A DNA stretch of 7,953 nt from assembly GCA_903930195.1 (NCBI GenBank), contig CAIYXH010000224.1, forward strand, positions 1-7,953, written 5' to 3'. Source of the stretch: an uncultured Actinomycetes bacterium (GTDB lineage: Bacteria > Actinomycetota > Thermoleophilia > Gaiellales > Gaiellaceae). Below, piece after piece: positions 1-5,819 of this stretch. How positions within the stretch are numbered: the first letter of the stretch is position 1; each line of letters opens with the position of its first letter. A program made the translations under genes and the position numbers. Below the pieces are notes generated by a model. The model was not told the origin of the DNA. It ran no database searches and saw only the letters and a program-made list of their open reading frames with translations.

Positions 1-197
1 AGGCGGCGCTCGCGAAGGCGCAGAAGCGCGCAACGCTCCTCAAGGAGCTTGCGACGCTGAAGGTGTCCGAGCACAAGCTCGCCGTTCGGCATGCAGCGGC
101 GAAGACCGCTGCGGCAAAGCACGCGCTCGCGAAGCGGATCTCCTCGGTGAAGCTCGCCGAGAAGCAGCTCGCAGCACGGATCGCGCTGCTCAAGTAG
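1..197 (+). CDS. Lys/Ala-rich coiled-coil protein, C-terminal 64 residues (partial)
   Basis: The frame is open from base 3 to the TAG at 195-197; the 5' part lies outside the window. The visible 64 residues are almost entirely Ala, Lys, Leu, Arg and Glu, with 11 Lys and 4 Arg. Hydrophobic residues fall at alternating 3/4 spacing (Leu12-Leu16-Leu19-x-Leu26, then Leu42-Ile46-Val49-x-Leu56-Ile60-Leu63). This is a regular heptad pattern, so the segment is predicted to be a long basic coiled coil. There is no catalytic motif or membrane segment. Such a tail could belong to a nucleoid-associated, cell-envelope or structural coiled-coil protein, and nothing here chooses between them. A strong hairpin follows 15 bases after the stop, so this is probably the last gene of its transcript. 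The function is not recognised. Confidence 0.7.
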   Translation, partial: AALAKAQKRATLLKELATLKVSEHKLAVRHAAAKTAAAKHALAKRISSVKLAEKQLAARIALLK

Positions 198-211
198 AGC
201 GGCGGAACGGA

Positions 212-243
212 GGGGCGGGGCGCTCGCGAGAGCGCTTCGCCCT
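212..243 (+). terminator. Strong hairpin after the coiled-coil gene, probable terminator
   Basis: Bases 212-225 pair with 230-243 in a 14-bp stem with three G-U pairs. The loop is the GNRA-type tetraloop GCGA at 226-229. The inner six pairs (GCGCTC/GAGCGC) are perfect. The downstream strand is only moderately T-rich, with no clean U-tract, as is common for terminators of high-GC actinobacteria. Its position just after the stop at 197 and before the next promoter at 351 fits termination. Confidence 0.65.
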
Positions 244-350
244 TGCTGTTCGTCCGTGGGTGAACCGCTCCGGGAGATCGCCGGAATACGGGGTGCGCGC
301 GGGTTCTGAACGAGCCCTTAATTCTCCGGCAACTCCGCCTGAAGCTGCGC

Positions 351-356
351 TACCCT
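351..356 (+). promoter_or_regulatory. -10 element TACCCT, probable leaderless promoter
   Basis: TACCCT fits the TAnnnT pattern of actinobacterial -10 boxes and lies exactly 7 nt before the ATG at 364. Transcription would therefore start at or next to the start codon. No convincing Shine-Dalgarno sequence and no clear -35 box are present. The same arrangement recurs before other genes in the window. Confidence 0.5.
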
Positions 357-363
357 CGAAGAG

Positions 364-1167
364 ATGACCCGACTCCAGACAGCTGTCACCACCGCATGGA
401 AGCTCTGGATTGCAGCCGGGCTCGTCGTGCTCGCCGCAGCGCTCGTGCCGATGGCGCAGGCGCGCGGCGCAGCGACGCTCAATCTGACGGTGACGTTCAC
501 CGCGACCGGGTCGATCACCGTCACGCTGCCCGACGGGACGCCTGTCGGGACGACGAGCGGCACGCCCACCACGATCCCCGCCGGCTACTACACGGTGCAG
601 GAGTGGGGGCCGGGCGGCTGTACGCAGGTGCCGTACTTCGAGATTCACGGGCCGCAGGAGAACGTGCGCGACAACCTCACCGAGGGCGAGGTCAACGCGC
701 TCACCTATACGGCCTACTTCGCCCCGAGCTCCACCTACACGTGGATCAACGACGCGACCGGCACTCCGCACACCTTCGTCACGGGCTCGACGCTCGTCGG
801 AACGCCGCCGCCCGTTGCCGGGTCGACCTTGGCGAATGCCGGTGAGGCCAGCTCACAGGATCTCGTCGGCTCCGCGGTGGCGCCCTTCCGCGGCAAGCTC
901 GTCGGCACCGTCACGGCCACCGGCAAGCTCTCGCTGCTCTTCAAGGGCGCGCGGCCCACGACGCTCGCTCCCGGCCGCTACACCGTCGTCGTCAAGGATC
1001 AGAGCACCAAGGTCGGCCTCAAGCTGGCCGAGGCGAAGGGCATGAAGATGACGGTGACGACCGCGCCGTTCACCGGCACGCGTACCGCCTCGATCAAGCT
1101 CACGTCGGGCAAGGTCTCCGTCGGCACCACCGCCGGCGTCAAGAGCTTCAGCCTCGCTGTCAGCTGA
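364..1167 (+). CDS. Secreted protein of unknown function with two similar beta-rich repeats
   Basis: The product is 267 residues. Residues 14-30 form a hydrophobic core after a basic N-terminus, and the AQA at 31-33 is a good signal peptidase I site, so the protein is exported. The mature part is rich in Thr, Gly, Ser and Val, with no transmembrane helix or C-terminal sorting signal. Two segments resemble each other: about 43-127 and 181-257. Each has a TATG beta strand, then TT(I/L)(P/A)(A/P)G(Y/R)YTV, then a further strand block. They look like two Ig- or cupredoxin-like beta-sandwich domains, but no His/Cys/Met copper site is apparent; Cys86 is the only cysteine I see. Repeat 1 carries Tyr/Trp-rich strands. 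The gene appears monocistronic or leads into the PAP2 operon only 21 bp downstream. The ATG at 364 is favoured by the signal peptide and the TACCCT box 7 nt upstream. The molecular role is unknown. Confidence 0.85.
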   Translation: MTRLQTAVTTAWKLWIAAGLVVLAAALVPMAQARGAATLNLTVTFTATGSITVTLPDGTPVGTTSGTPTTIPAGYYTVQEWGPGGCTQVPYFEIHGPQENVRDNLTEGEVNALTYTAYFAPSSTYTWINDATGTPHTFVTGSTLVGTPPPVAGSTLANAGEASSQDLVGSAVAPFRGKLVGTVTATGKLSLLFKGARPTTLAPGRYTVVVKDQSTKVGLKLAEAKGMKMTVTTAPFTGTRTASIKLTSGKVSVGTTAGVKSFSLAVS

Positions 1168-1175
1168 GTCGGCTC

Positions 1176-1181
1176 TAGGCT
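1176..1181 (+). promoter_or_regulatory. -10 element TAGGCT, probable leaderless promoter of the PAP2 operon
   Basis: TAGGCT sits exactly 7 nt before the ATG at 1189, in the 21-bp gap after the secreted-protein gene. No Shine-Dalgarno sequence precedes this ATG. Any upstream promoter contacts would lie inside the preceding coding region, and no clear -35 box is visible. Confidence 0.45.
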
Positions 1182-1188
1182 TCGCGGC

Positions 1189-1896
1189 ATGCCGCGTGTT
1201 GGGAAGCAGGACGCACCGCAGCAGCGCCTCGTCGTAGCCGCCGTCCTCGCCGTCCTCGTGATCGTCGGCGGGCTCCTCGTCCGCCACGGCACCTTCGCCC
1301 GGCTCGACCAGTGGTCGGTCGACCACCTGATGAGGTCCGTCGACACGAGCGGCCAGCCGTACACCGCGCTCACCTTGGGGCAGTTCCGCCCCTTTGCAAC
1401 GGGCAGCCCGCTCTGGGACGAGATCCTCGCGACGATCGTCTTCCCGGCATCCGCGGTCGTCTCGGGGCTCGTCGTGGCCGTCGTGGCCGCCGTGTTCGCC
1501 CGCCGGCAGCGCCTCGACCTCGCGGCGTTGGTTGTCGGCATCTGGGTTGCCGCGAACGCGCTCGAGACGCTGCTCAAGCACGAGCTGCTCCGCCCCGGGG
1601 TCTATGCGACCCGGCCCGACGGGACGCTGGTGCGCATCGCGAGCTTCGATCACTCGTACCCGAGCGGGCACGCGCTCCGGGCGTGCGTGACGGCGTTCGT
1701 GATCGCGCTTGCGTGGCGCAGCTCGGTTCCGCTCGTGGCCCTCTGGGCTGCTGCGGCGCCCGCGATCCTCGTCGTGACCGGCGCACACGTGCTCACGGAT
1801 GTGGTCGGAGGCGCGCTGCTGGGCATCGCGTTTTGCCTTGTTGCCAGCGTCGTCGCCGACCGTCGTGGGGAGGGCTGTCGTGTCCGATCCGGCTGA
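1189..1896 (+). CDS. PAP2-family integral membrane phosphatase
   Basis: The product is 235 residues, a usual size for bacterial membrane PAP2 enzymes, which dephosphorylate lipid phosphates such as phosphatidic acid, phosphatidylglycerol phosphate or undecaprenyl pyrophosphate. Hydrophobic segments lie at about 14-31, 80-104, 111-129, 165-186 and 188-223. Family motifs are present: Lys130-x4-Arg135-Pro136 (motif 1, shorter than the usual K-x6-RP), Pro158-Ser-Gly-His161 (motif 2) and His200-x3-Asp204 (motif 3). The Ser-Arg that normally opens motif 3 is replaced by Ile193-Leu194, so one phosphate-binding Arg is missing. His161 and His200, the usual acid and nucleophile, are kept. The substrate cannot be read from the sequence. 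It is the first gene of an overlapping trio; its last 17 bases overlap the next gene. The ATG start is supported by the TAGGCT box 7 nt upstream. Confidence 0.85.
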   Translation: MPRVGKQDAPQQRLVVAAVLAVLVIVGGLLVRHGTFARLDQWSVDHLMRSVDTSGQPYTALTLGQFRPFATGSPLWDEILATIVFPASAVVSGLVVAVVAAVFARRQRLDLAALVVGIWVAANALETLLKHELLRPGVYATRPDGTLVRIASFDHSYPSGHALRACVTAFVIALAWRSSVPLVALWAAAAPAILVVTGAHVLTDVVGGALLGIAFCLVASVVADRRGEGCRVRSG

Positions 1897-2275
1897 GCTC
1901 GACGCACTCCTCGACGCCGTCGACACCGGGGCGTTCTCGGACGCGCTCGCGGTGCTCGCCTGGGTGGCCGGCCGCGAAGTCCCGCTTCCGGCGGACGAGC
2001 TCAACGGCGCGCGCCGGCGTGCGCTGCTCGTGCATGCAAACGGCGGCGATCTGCGCCGTGAGCCGGCGGTCGACGATCCGGCGGTCAAAGGCCTGGCGGC
2101 CGAGCTCCACACCGACGAGCGGCGCGACCTGCTCGGCGCGGGTGTCGACCACCTCGTCACGGCCGCGCGGCTGCACGACATCGCGCGCGACGCGATCCTC
2201 TATCTCGCCGCCGATCCCGACCTCGCATGGCGCCTCTTCGCCCTCGGCCTGCTCGCCGAGGAGCTGGACGAGTGA
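1880..2275 (+). CDS. Small acidic helical protein, unknown function
   Basis: The product is 131 residues, Ala/Leu/Asp/Glu-rich, with no signal peptide or transmembrane segment, so it is probably cytosolic and all-helical. I do not recognise a family. A run around residues 42-58 (basic, ARRRALLVHANGG) and the conserved-looking HDIARDA segment near residue 103 are the most distinctive parts. The GTG at 1880 is chosen because a GGGGAGGG Shine-Dalgarno sequence lies at 1867-1874. An in-frame ATG at 1799 would overlap the PAP2 gene by almost 100 bases and is disfavoured. The gene overlaps PAP2 by 17 bases and the YbaK gene by 4 (GTGA), so the three are very likely cotranscribed and translationally coupled. 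Its position between a membrane phosphatase and a tRNA-editing enzyme gives no clear role. Confidence 0.75.
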   Translation: MSDPAELDALLDAVDTGAFSDALAVLAWVAGREVPLPADELNGARRRALLVHANGGDLRREPAVDDPAVKGLAAELHTDERRDLLGAGVDHLVTAARLHDIARDAILYLAADPDLAWRLFALGLLAEELDE

Positions 2276-2733
2276 CGCCCGCCGTGCAGGTGCTGCAGCG
2301 GGCGAATGTCCCGTTCACGCTGCACGAGTACGACGGCGTCGCCTTCGGTGAGGGTGACTACGCGGCTGCGGTCGCAGAGGTGCTCGGCGTCGAGCCTGGG
2401 CGGCTCCACAAGACGCTTGTCGCCACCGTCGGAGGCACGCTCGGGCTCTACGTCGTCCCGTCCGACCGCCAGCTCGACCTGCGGAGCCTGGGGAAGGGCG
2501 CGACGATCGCGGACCGCACGCAGGCAGAGCGCGCCACCGGGTACGTCGCGGGCGGGATCAGCCCGGTCGGAGGCCGACGGCGGCTGCCGACGACGATCGA
2601 CGCAGCCGCGCTCGAGCACGCGACGATCCTCGTCAGTGCCGGACGGCGAGGGCTGCAGCTCGAGCTCGATCCCCATGACCTCGTGGCGGTCACCGGTGCT
2701 GACGTGCGCGCGATCGCCGCGCAATCTGCCTGA
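2272..2733 (+). CDS. ybaK: YbaK/EbsC-family Cys-tRNA(Pro) deacylase
   Basis: The product is 153 residues, matching the single-domain YbaK family. These enzymes hydrolyse Cys-tRNA(Pro), formed when prolyl-tRNA synthetase mischarges cysteine, and so act in trans as translation quality control in the cytosol. The signatures visible are Lys47 in the HKTLVA segment (the family's essential lysine), TGYVAGGISPVG at 89-100 (substrate-pocket loop) and the RRRLPTTID segment at 102-110. The GTG start overlaps the preceding stop as GTGA, and GAGGAG at 2258-2263 lies 8 nt upstream, so translation is probably coupled to the upstream gene. Related deacylases with other specificities (ProXp-type) share the fold, so the precise tRNA substrate is inferred from the family. 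No clear terminator hairpin follows. Confidence 0.9.
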   Translation: MTPAVQVLQRANVPFTLHEYDGVAFGEGDYAAAVAEVLGVEPGRLHKTLVATVGGTLGLYVVPSDRQLDLRSLGKGATIADRTQAERATGYVAGGISPVGGRRRLPTTIDAAALEHATILVSAGRRGLQLELDPHDLVAVTGADVRAIAAQSA

Positions 2734-2803
2734 AGGCATCGTGGCGAATCCGCAAAGAGTGTGGCACTGTTCGAGGACTGGTCTTTCGTCTAGGAGGGGT
2801 CTC

Positions 2804-3112
2804 TTGCGGTTGATCGTCATCTCTGTCCTTGCGGCTGCGCTCGTGCTCGTGCCGGCCGCGCTCGCGTCCCAGGTTGTGGTCGCGAATACGAATGTCACGA
2901 ACATCACGCTCGGCGTGAACGCCAAGGGTGAGGCGATGTTGAGCTACGTCCAGGGCGGCAAGCAGGTGCACGTGCTCGCCTCGGGCGGCGAAAACGCGAT
3001 CGCTCCGGTCGAGGGTGGCAAGCAGACCGCCTTCACGCTCGCCTACGACGGCGGCTACAAGCAGCAGTACTCGAGCGACCCGAACGTGCAGGCCGGACTC
3101 TCGAAGCTCTAG
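2804..3112 (+). CDS. 5' open fragment of the broken secreted-protein gene
   Basis: As the sequence stands, this 102-residue product would be translated from the TTG at 2804 behind AGGAGGGG. It carries the signal peptide (cleavage after about residue 22) and a mature stretch of some 80 residues with short beta-strand-like segments and Gly-Gly-Lys turns. It ends at the TAG interrupting the longer gene. It could be secreted as a short protein, but in-phase coding character beyond the TAG argues that it is a truncated product. Confidence 0.5.
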   Translation: MRLIVISVLAAALVLVPAALASQVVVANTNVTNITLGVNAKGEAMLSYVQGGKQVHVLASGGENAIAPVEGGKQTAFTLAYDGGYKQQYSSDPNVQAGLSKL

Positions 3113-3294
3113 AAGGACAAGTCGACCCAGGCGACGCTGATCGCGGCGCTGCACGGTGACCAGGCTGCCTTCGCAAAGCTGCCGCCGGCGACGCGCGCAA
3201 GAAGGCGCTCAGCGCGAAGATCAACGGCACCGACTGGCCCGCAGTCAGGTCCGGCACGAAGTCGATCAACGCCGACTACGCGGCCCTGAAGACG

Positions 3295-3930
3295 ATGCAG
3301 ACCGCCGCGACGGACTACTGGAAGACCTTCACGTGCCCGAGGTACGACGGGCCGGCCCTCGCCGACGAGGTCGCGGCCTGCAAGGCGCCGGACGGCAGCT
3401 ACTGGGCCGTCCAGTCGTGGGATCGCGACCTGCCCGACTACGGCGTCCCGCCGAGTGCCGAGCAGGCCACGAACGAGGTGCATCTCTCGCACTGGACGGG
3501 CGCGCTGCCGGCGCTTGACGTCCACGTCGACTGGGCCTACAACGGCCAGTGGAATCACCTCTGGGGCACGTACACCTACAACGGCACCGGGGTCTACGGC
3601 TTCAAGTCGACGGCCTCCGGTGCGCCGCTCGACAGCTTCGGCCGCAACCTCTACGTCGACACCTACAACTCGGCCTACGGGTCGGGCTGGCAGCGTGAGA
3701 ACAGCTTCCTGACGCACAAGCCCGGCGGCTCGTGGTGCTACAGCGTCAACCCGCACGGGGCGCATCCGGCCGGGACGGGCAGCCAGTACCGGCTGACGAT
3801 CCTCGGCCCCGGTGTCGCACCCGACGTCAGCGTCACGGTCAACGCGCCCGGCGCGTACAACAAGGCCGCGCAGGCGCCCGACAACGCTGCACTCGCGGCG
3901 CTGAACGACCCGGCCTGCAAGCCGCACTGA
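3295..3930 (+). CDS. 3' open fragment of the broken secreted-protein gene
   Basis: The frame is open from about 3178 to 3930; the first ATG in it is at 3295, giving 211 residues. No Shine-Dalgarno sequence precedes that ATG, and coding character extends upstream of it, so it is unlikely to be an independent gene. The fragment is rich in Tyr, Trp, Gly and Asn, has four Cys (near residues 14, 29, 151 and 208) and lacks a signal peptide. If the lesions are assembly errors, it is simply the C-terminal part of the 375-residue secreted protein. Confidence 0.4.
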   Translation: MQTAATDYWKTFTCPRYDGPALADEVAACKAPDGSYWAVQSWDRDLPDYGVPPSAEQATNEVHLSHWTGALPALDVHVDWAYNGQWNHLWGTYTYNGTGVYGFKSTASGAPLDSFGRNLYVDTYNSAYGSGWQRENSFLTHKPGGSWCYSVNPHGAHPAGTGSQYRLTILGPGVAPDVSVTVNAPGAYNKAAQAPDNAALAALNDPACKPH

Positions 3931-3939
3931 GCCGCGCTC

Positions 3940-3969
3940 CGCGACACCCGGCTCCGGCCGGGTGTCGCG
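3940..3969 (+). terminator. Perfect 13-bp hairpin, probable terminator
   Basis: Bases 3940-3952 pair perfectly with 3957-3969 (arm CGCGACACCCGGC) around a TCCG tetraloop. The hairpin begins 9 bases after the stop at 3930 and lacks a U-tract. It ends just 5 bases before the -10 box of the next gene, so it separates the broken secreted gene from the HAD gene. Confidence 0.75.
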
Positions 3970-3974
3970 CCCGA

Positions 3975-3980
3975 TAGCCT
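3975..3980 (+). promoter_or_regulatory. -10 element TAGCCT upstream of the HAD gene
   Basis: TAGCCT lies 9 nt before the GTG at 3990, directly after the terminator hairpin. There is no Shine-Dalgarno sequence between them, so a leaderless or near-leaderless transcript is likely. The spacing is 2 nt longer than for the other such boxes here. Confidence 0.4.
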
Positions 3981-3989
3981 CGTCCCGCG

Positions 3990-4640
3990 GTGACGGTCGT
4001 GGTGATCTTCGACATGGACGGCGTGCTGATCGACTCCGAGCACGTCTGGGACGGCGTGCGCGAGCGGCTCGCTCACGCACGCGGCGGTGCCTGGCACCCA
4101 GGCGCGCAGCGCGACATGATGGGCATGAGCTCCGTCGAGTGGTCGCGGTACATGCACGACCGCATCGGGCTCTCGGAGAGCCCGGAGGAGATCAACCGCC
4201 TCGTGGTCGACGAGATGCTCCAGCTCTACGCCGACGGGCCGCCCTGGATCGAGGGCGCGCCCGAGGCCGTGCGCCGCACCGCCGAGACCTGCCGGATCGG
4301 GCTTGCGTCGTCGTCGAACCGCGAGCTGATCGATGCCGTCCTCGCCGCAGGCGGGCTGACCGAGCTCTTCGGGGCGACCGTCTCGTCGGAGGAGGTCCCG
4401 CGCGGCAAGCCGTCGCCTGACGTCTACCTCGAGGCTGCGCGCCGCCTCGGCGTCGACCCGACGACCTGCATCGCCGTCGAGGACTCGCACAACGGCATCC
4501 GCGCGGCCAAGGCCGCGGGCATGGCCTGCGTTGCGATCCCGGATGAGCGCTTCCCGCCGGGCGACGCGCTCGCCGAGGCCGACATCGTCGTCGGCTCGCT
4601 GGCCGAGCTCACGCCCGAGCTCTGGGCACGACTCTCGTAG
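3990..4640 (+). CDS. HAD-superfamily (subfamily IA) phosphatase / beta-phosphoglucomutase-like
   Basis: The product is 216 residues, typical of the IA class with an alpha-helical cap. Motif I is at residues 6-16, with nucleophile Asp8 and acid/base Asp10 in the DMDGVLIDSE block. The cap covers about 16-85. Motif II is GLASSSN at 104-110, motif III is Lys140 in RGKPSPD, and motif IV is Glu164-Asp165 followed by SHNGIRAAKAAGM. All catalytic residues are intact, and the enzyme should use Mg2+. Its substrate is probably a phosphorylated sugar or similar small metabolite: 2-deoxyglucose-6-phosphatase, beta-phosphoglucomutase and phosphoglycolate phosphatase share this layout. The EDSHNGIRAA signature is typical of the beta-phosphoglucomutase-like branch. 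The GTG start gives the expected distance to motif I. The gene is monocistronic and convergent with xdhC. Confidence 0.9.
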   Translation: MTVVVIFDMDGVLIDSEHVWDGVRERLAHARGGAWHPGAQRDMMGMSSVEWSRYMHDRIGLSESPEEINRLVVDEMLQLYADGPPWIEGAPEAVRRTAETCRIGLASSSNRELIDAVLAAGGLTELFGATVSSEEVPRGKPSPDVYLEAARRLGVDPTTCIAVEDSHNGIRAAKAAGMACVAIPDERFPPGDALAEADIVVGSLAELTPELWARLS

Positions 4641-4683
4641 ATCACCGGGACAGCCCCTTGCGGGGACAGCCCCGCTACGAGAG
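4632..4683. terminator. Bidirectional terminator between convergent HAD and xdhC genes
   Basis: A perfect 9-bp inverted repeat, CTCTCGTAG at 4632-4640 and CTACGAGAG at 4675-4683, contains the stop codons of both genes. Between the arms lie two copies of GGGACAGCCCC (4647-4657 and 4663-4673, period 16). CCCC at 4654-4657 can pair with GGGG at 4662-4665, and each copy can also fold on itself with an ACAG loop. The element is symmetric enough to act on both strands. Confidence 0.6.
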
Positions 4684-5718
4684 GACGGTCGCGCGGGGGA
4701 GAGCCCCGACGCGGGACGTACGGGCGACGACGTTCGCCTCGATCAGCTGCGCCGCGATCGTGACGGCGACCTCCTCGGGCGTGCGGGCGCCGATCTGGAT
4801 GCCGATCGGGGCGCTGAGGCGGGCGAGATCGGCCTCGCCGATCCCGGCGTCGCGGAGGCGCGCGTTGCGGTCGCTGCGGGTCTTCTCGCTGCCGATCGCG
4901 CCGATGTAGCCGGCCTTGCTCGCCAGGGCGAGCGTGAGGGCGGGGATGTCGAACTTGAGGTCGTGGGTCATCATGCAGATCGCCGTGCGCGCATCGACCG
5001 GGGCGTGCTCGAGGAACTCGTCGGGCCACTCGTCGGTGAGGACGTCGGCCTCGGGAAAGCGCTCGGCGGTGAGGAAGACGCGGCGTGGATCGCAGACGGT
5101 GACCTTGTAGCCGAGAAACTTGCCCATGGGCACGAGCGCTGCGACGTGGTCGCTCGCGCCGAAGAGGTAGAGGTTCGGGCGCGGGGCGTACGACTCGACG
5201 AAGACGAGGTCGCCCTCGGCGTTCTCGACGATGCCGCTCTCGCCCAGGTCGAGGAGGTTGCGCGCTGCCCGGTCGAGAACGTCGTCGCCGGAGCCCCGCT
5301 CGGCCGTGATCGCCGCCTGCTCACCGAAGCCGGAGTCGGAGATGCGCACCGCGAAGGCGAGCGGGGTGTCCGCGCGCACGGCTTCGGCGACGAGCGGCAG
5401 CAGCGTCCGGTCGAGTTCGTAGACGGCCACGGCGATCGTCCCGCCGCAGGAGAGCCCGACGTCGAAGCCGTCCTCGTCGTCGAGCCCGAAGCGGCAGATG
5501 CGCCCGGGAGCGCCGTTCAGCACCTCGCCGGCCTCGCGGATGACGACAGGCTCGACACAGCCACCGGTCACCGAGCCGGCGATCTGACCCGTTGCGGCAA
5601 CAGCGACAGCGGCGCCGGGGTCGCGCGGCGCAGAGCCGATCCGCTCCACGACGGAGCCGAGGGCCACGCGGGTCCCGTCTGCCGTCCATCGCTCCAGGAT
5701 CTCGACGATGTCCTTCAT
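4675..5718 (-). CDS. xdhC: XdhC/CoxI-family molybdenum-enzyme maturation factor
   Basis: The product is 347 residues. XdhC proteins bind the molybdenum cofactor, help sulfurate it and deliver it to xanthine dehydrogenase or related hydroxylases in the cytosol; the CoxI/CoxF relatives serve CO-dehydrogenase-type enzymes. The N-terminal domain (about 1-110) shows the GSAPRDPGA turn, GSVTGGCVEP with its conserved Cys, and GLSCGGTI with a second Cys. The C-terminal Rossmann-like domain (about 185-330) starts at LYLFGAS and contains IGSEKTRSDR and the IGIQIGARTPEEVAV helix start. The ATG at 5718 is preferred over the TTG just before it because AGAGGTGG lies immediately upstream. No molybdenum hydroxylase subunit gene lies in the window, so its client is unknown. 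It is transcribed divergently from bioY. Confidence 0.88.
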   Translation of the reverse strand: MKDIVEILERWTADGTRVALGSVVERIGSAPRDPGAAVAVAATGQIAGSVTGGCVEPVVIREAGEVLNGAPGRICRFGLDDEDGFDVGLSCGGTIAVAVYELDRTLLPLVAEAVRADTPLAFAVRISDSGFGEQAAITAERGSGDDVLDRAARNLLDLGESGIVENAEGDLVFVESYAPRPNLYLFGASDHVAALVPMGKFLGYKVTVCDPRRVFLTAERFPEADVLTDEWPDEFLEHAPVDARTAICMMTHDLKFDIPALTLALASKAGYIGAIGSEKTRSDRNARLRDAGIGEADLARLSAPIGIQIGARTPEEVAVTIAAQLIEANVVARTSRVGALPRATVLS

Positions 5719-5771
5719 CAACCACCTCTGCGCTGCGTCATGACCAACGTTGTCACCAAACGGTCTCCTGA

Positions 5772-5801
5772 AATGTAGCTCGGTTGACGCCTCACATTCA
5801 A
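5772..5801 (-). promoter_or_regulatory. Probable sigma70-type promoter of xdhC
   Basis: On the minus strand, TTGAAT (plus 5796-5801) is followed after 18 bp by TACATT (plus 5772-5777), a reasonable -35/-10 pair. The start would fall near 5765, giving a leader of about 45 nt that contains the AGAGGTGG ribosome-binding site. Confidence 0.4.
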
Positions 5802-5813
5802 GTCATTCCCAGG

Positions 5814-5819
5814 TAGGTT
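5814..5819 (+). promoter_or_regulatory. -10 element TAGGTT, probable leaderless promoter of bioY
   Basis: TAGGTT lies exactly 7 nt before the bioY ATG at 5827, and no Shine-Dalgarno sequence is present. A TTGACG at 5784-5789 is 24 bp upstream, too far for an ordinary -35 box, so the upstream element is uncertain. Confidence 0.45.

Larger units (their letters stand above)
2804..3930 (+). pseudogene. Secreted-protein gene broken by a nonsense codon and a frameshift
   Basis: Read as one gene, this encodes about 375 residues. It has a strong Shine-Dalgarno AGGAGGGG at 2792-2799, a TTG start at 2804, and a signal peptide with hydrophobic core at residues 3-20 and an ALA cleavage site at 20-22. 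Two lesions interrupt it. A TAG at 3110-3112 falls inside SKL-x-KDKS, where CAG (Gln) is the simplest ancestor. After 22 further sensible codons the frame must shift back by one near 3178, where AAG-GCT seems to have lost one G. From there the frame is open to TGA at 3928-3930. The mature part is Gly/Tyr/Trp-rich with four cysteines in its second half, suggesting a folded, disulfide-bonded extracellular protein. The family is not recognised. The lesions could be true decay or assembly errors. A 13-bp hairpin follows. Confidence 0.65.

Noticed and set aside
1799..1879. Earlier ATG start for the small acidic protein
   Set aside because: It would overlap PAP2 by 98 bases, encode unrelated hydrophobic residues, and ignore the GGGGAGGG site before the GTG at 1880.
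853..2181. Long minus-strand open frame of 442 codons
   Set aside because: It is antisense to PAP2 and two other supported genes, with low-complexity Arg/Ala/Glu composition typical of GC-rich shadow frames.
2762..2777. TGGCAC resembling a sigma54 -24 element upstream of the secreted gene
   Set aside because: The required TTGC-type -12 element is absent at the correct spacing (GAGG is found instead).
3110..3112. In-frame TAG as a possible pyrrolysine codon or programmed readthrough
   Set aside because: A separate frameshift follows within 70 bases, and nothing else suggests recoding; decay or sequencing error is simpler.
3109..4080. Minus-strand open frame of 323 codons
   Set aside because: Shadow of the secreted gene and the HAD gene; Arg/Val-rich composition and no recognisable motif.
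4531..5778. Plus-strand open frame of 415 codons
   Set aside because: Antisense to xdhC, whose motifs are unmistakable; this is a composition artefact.
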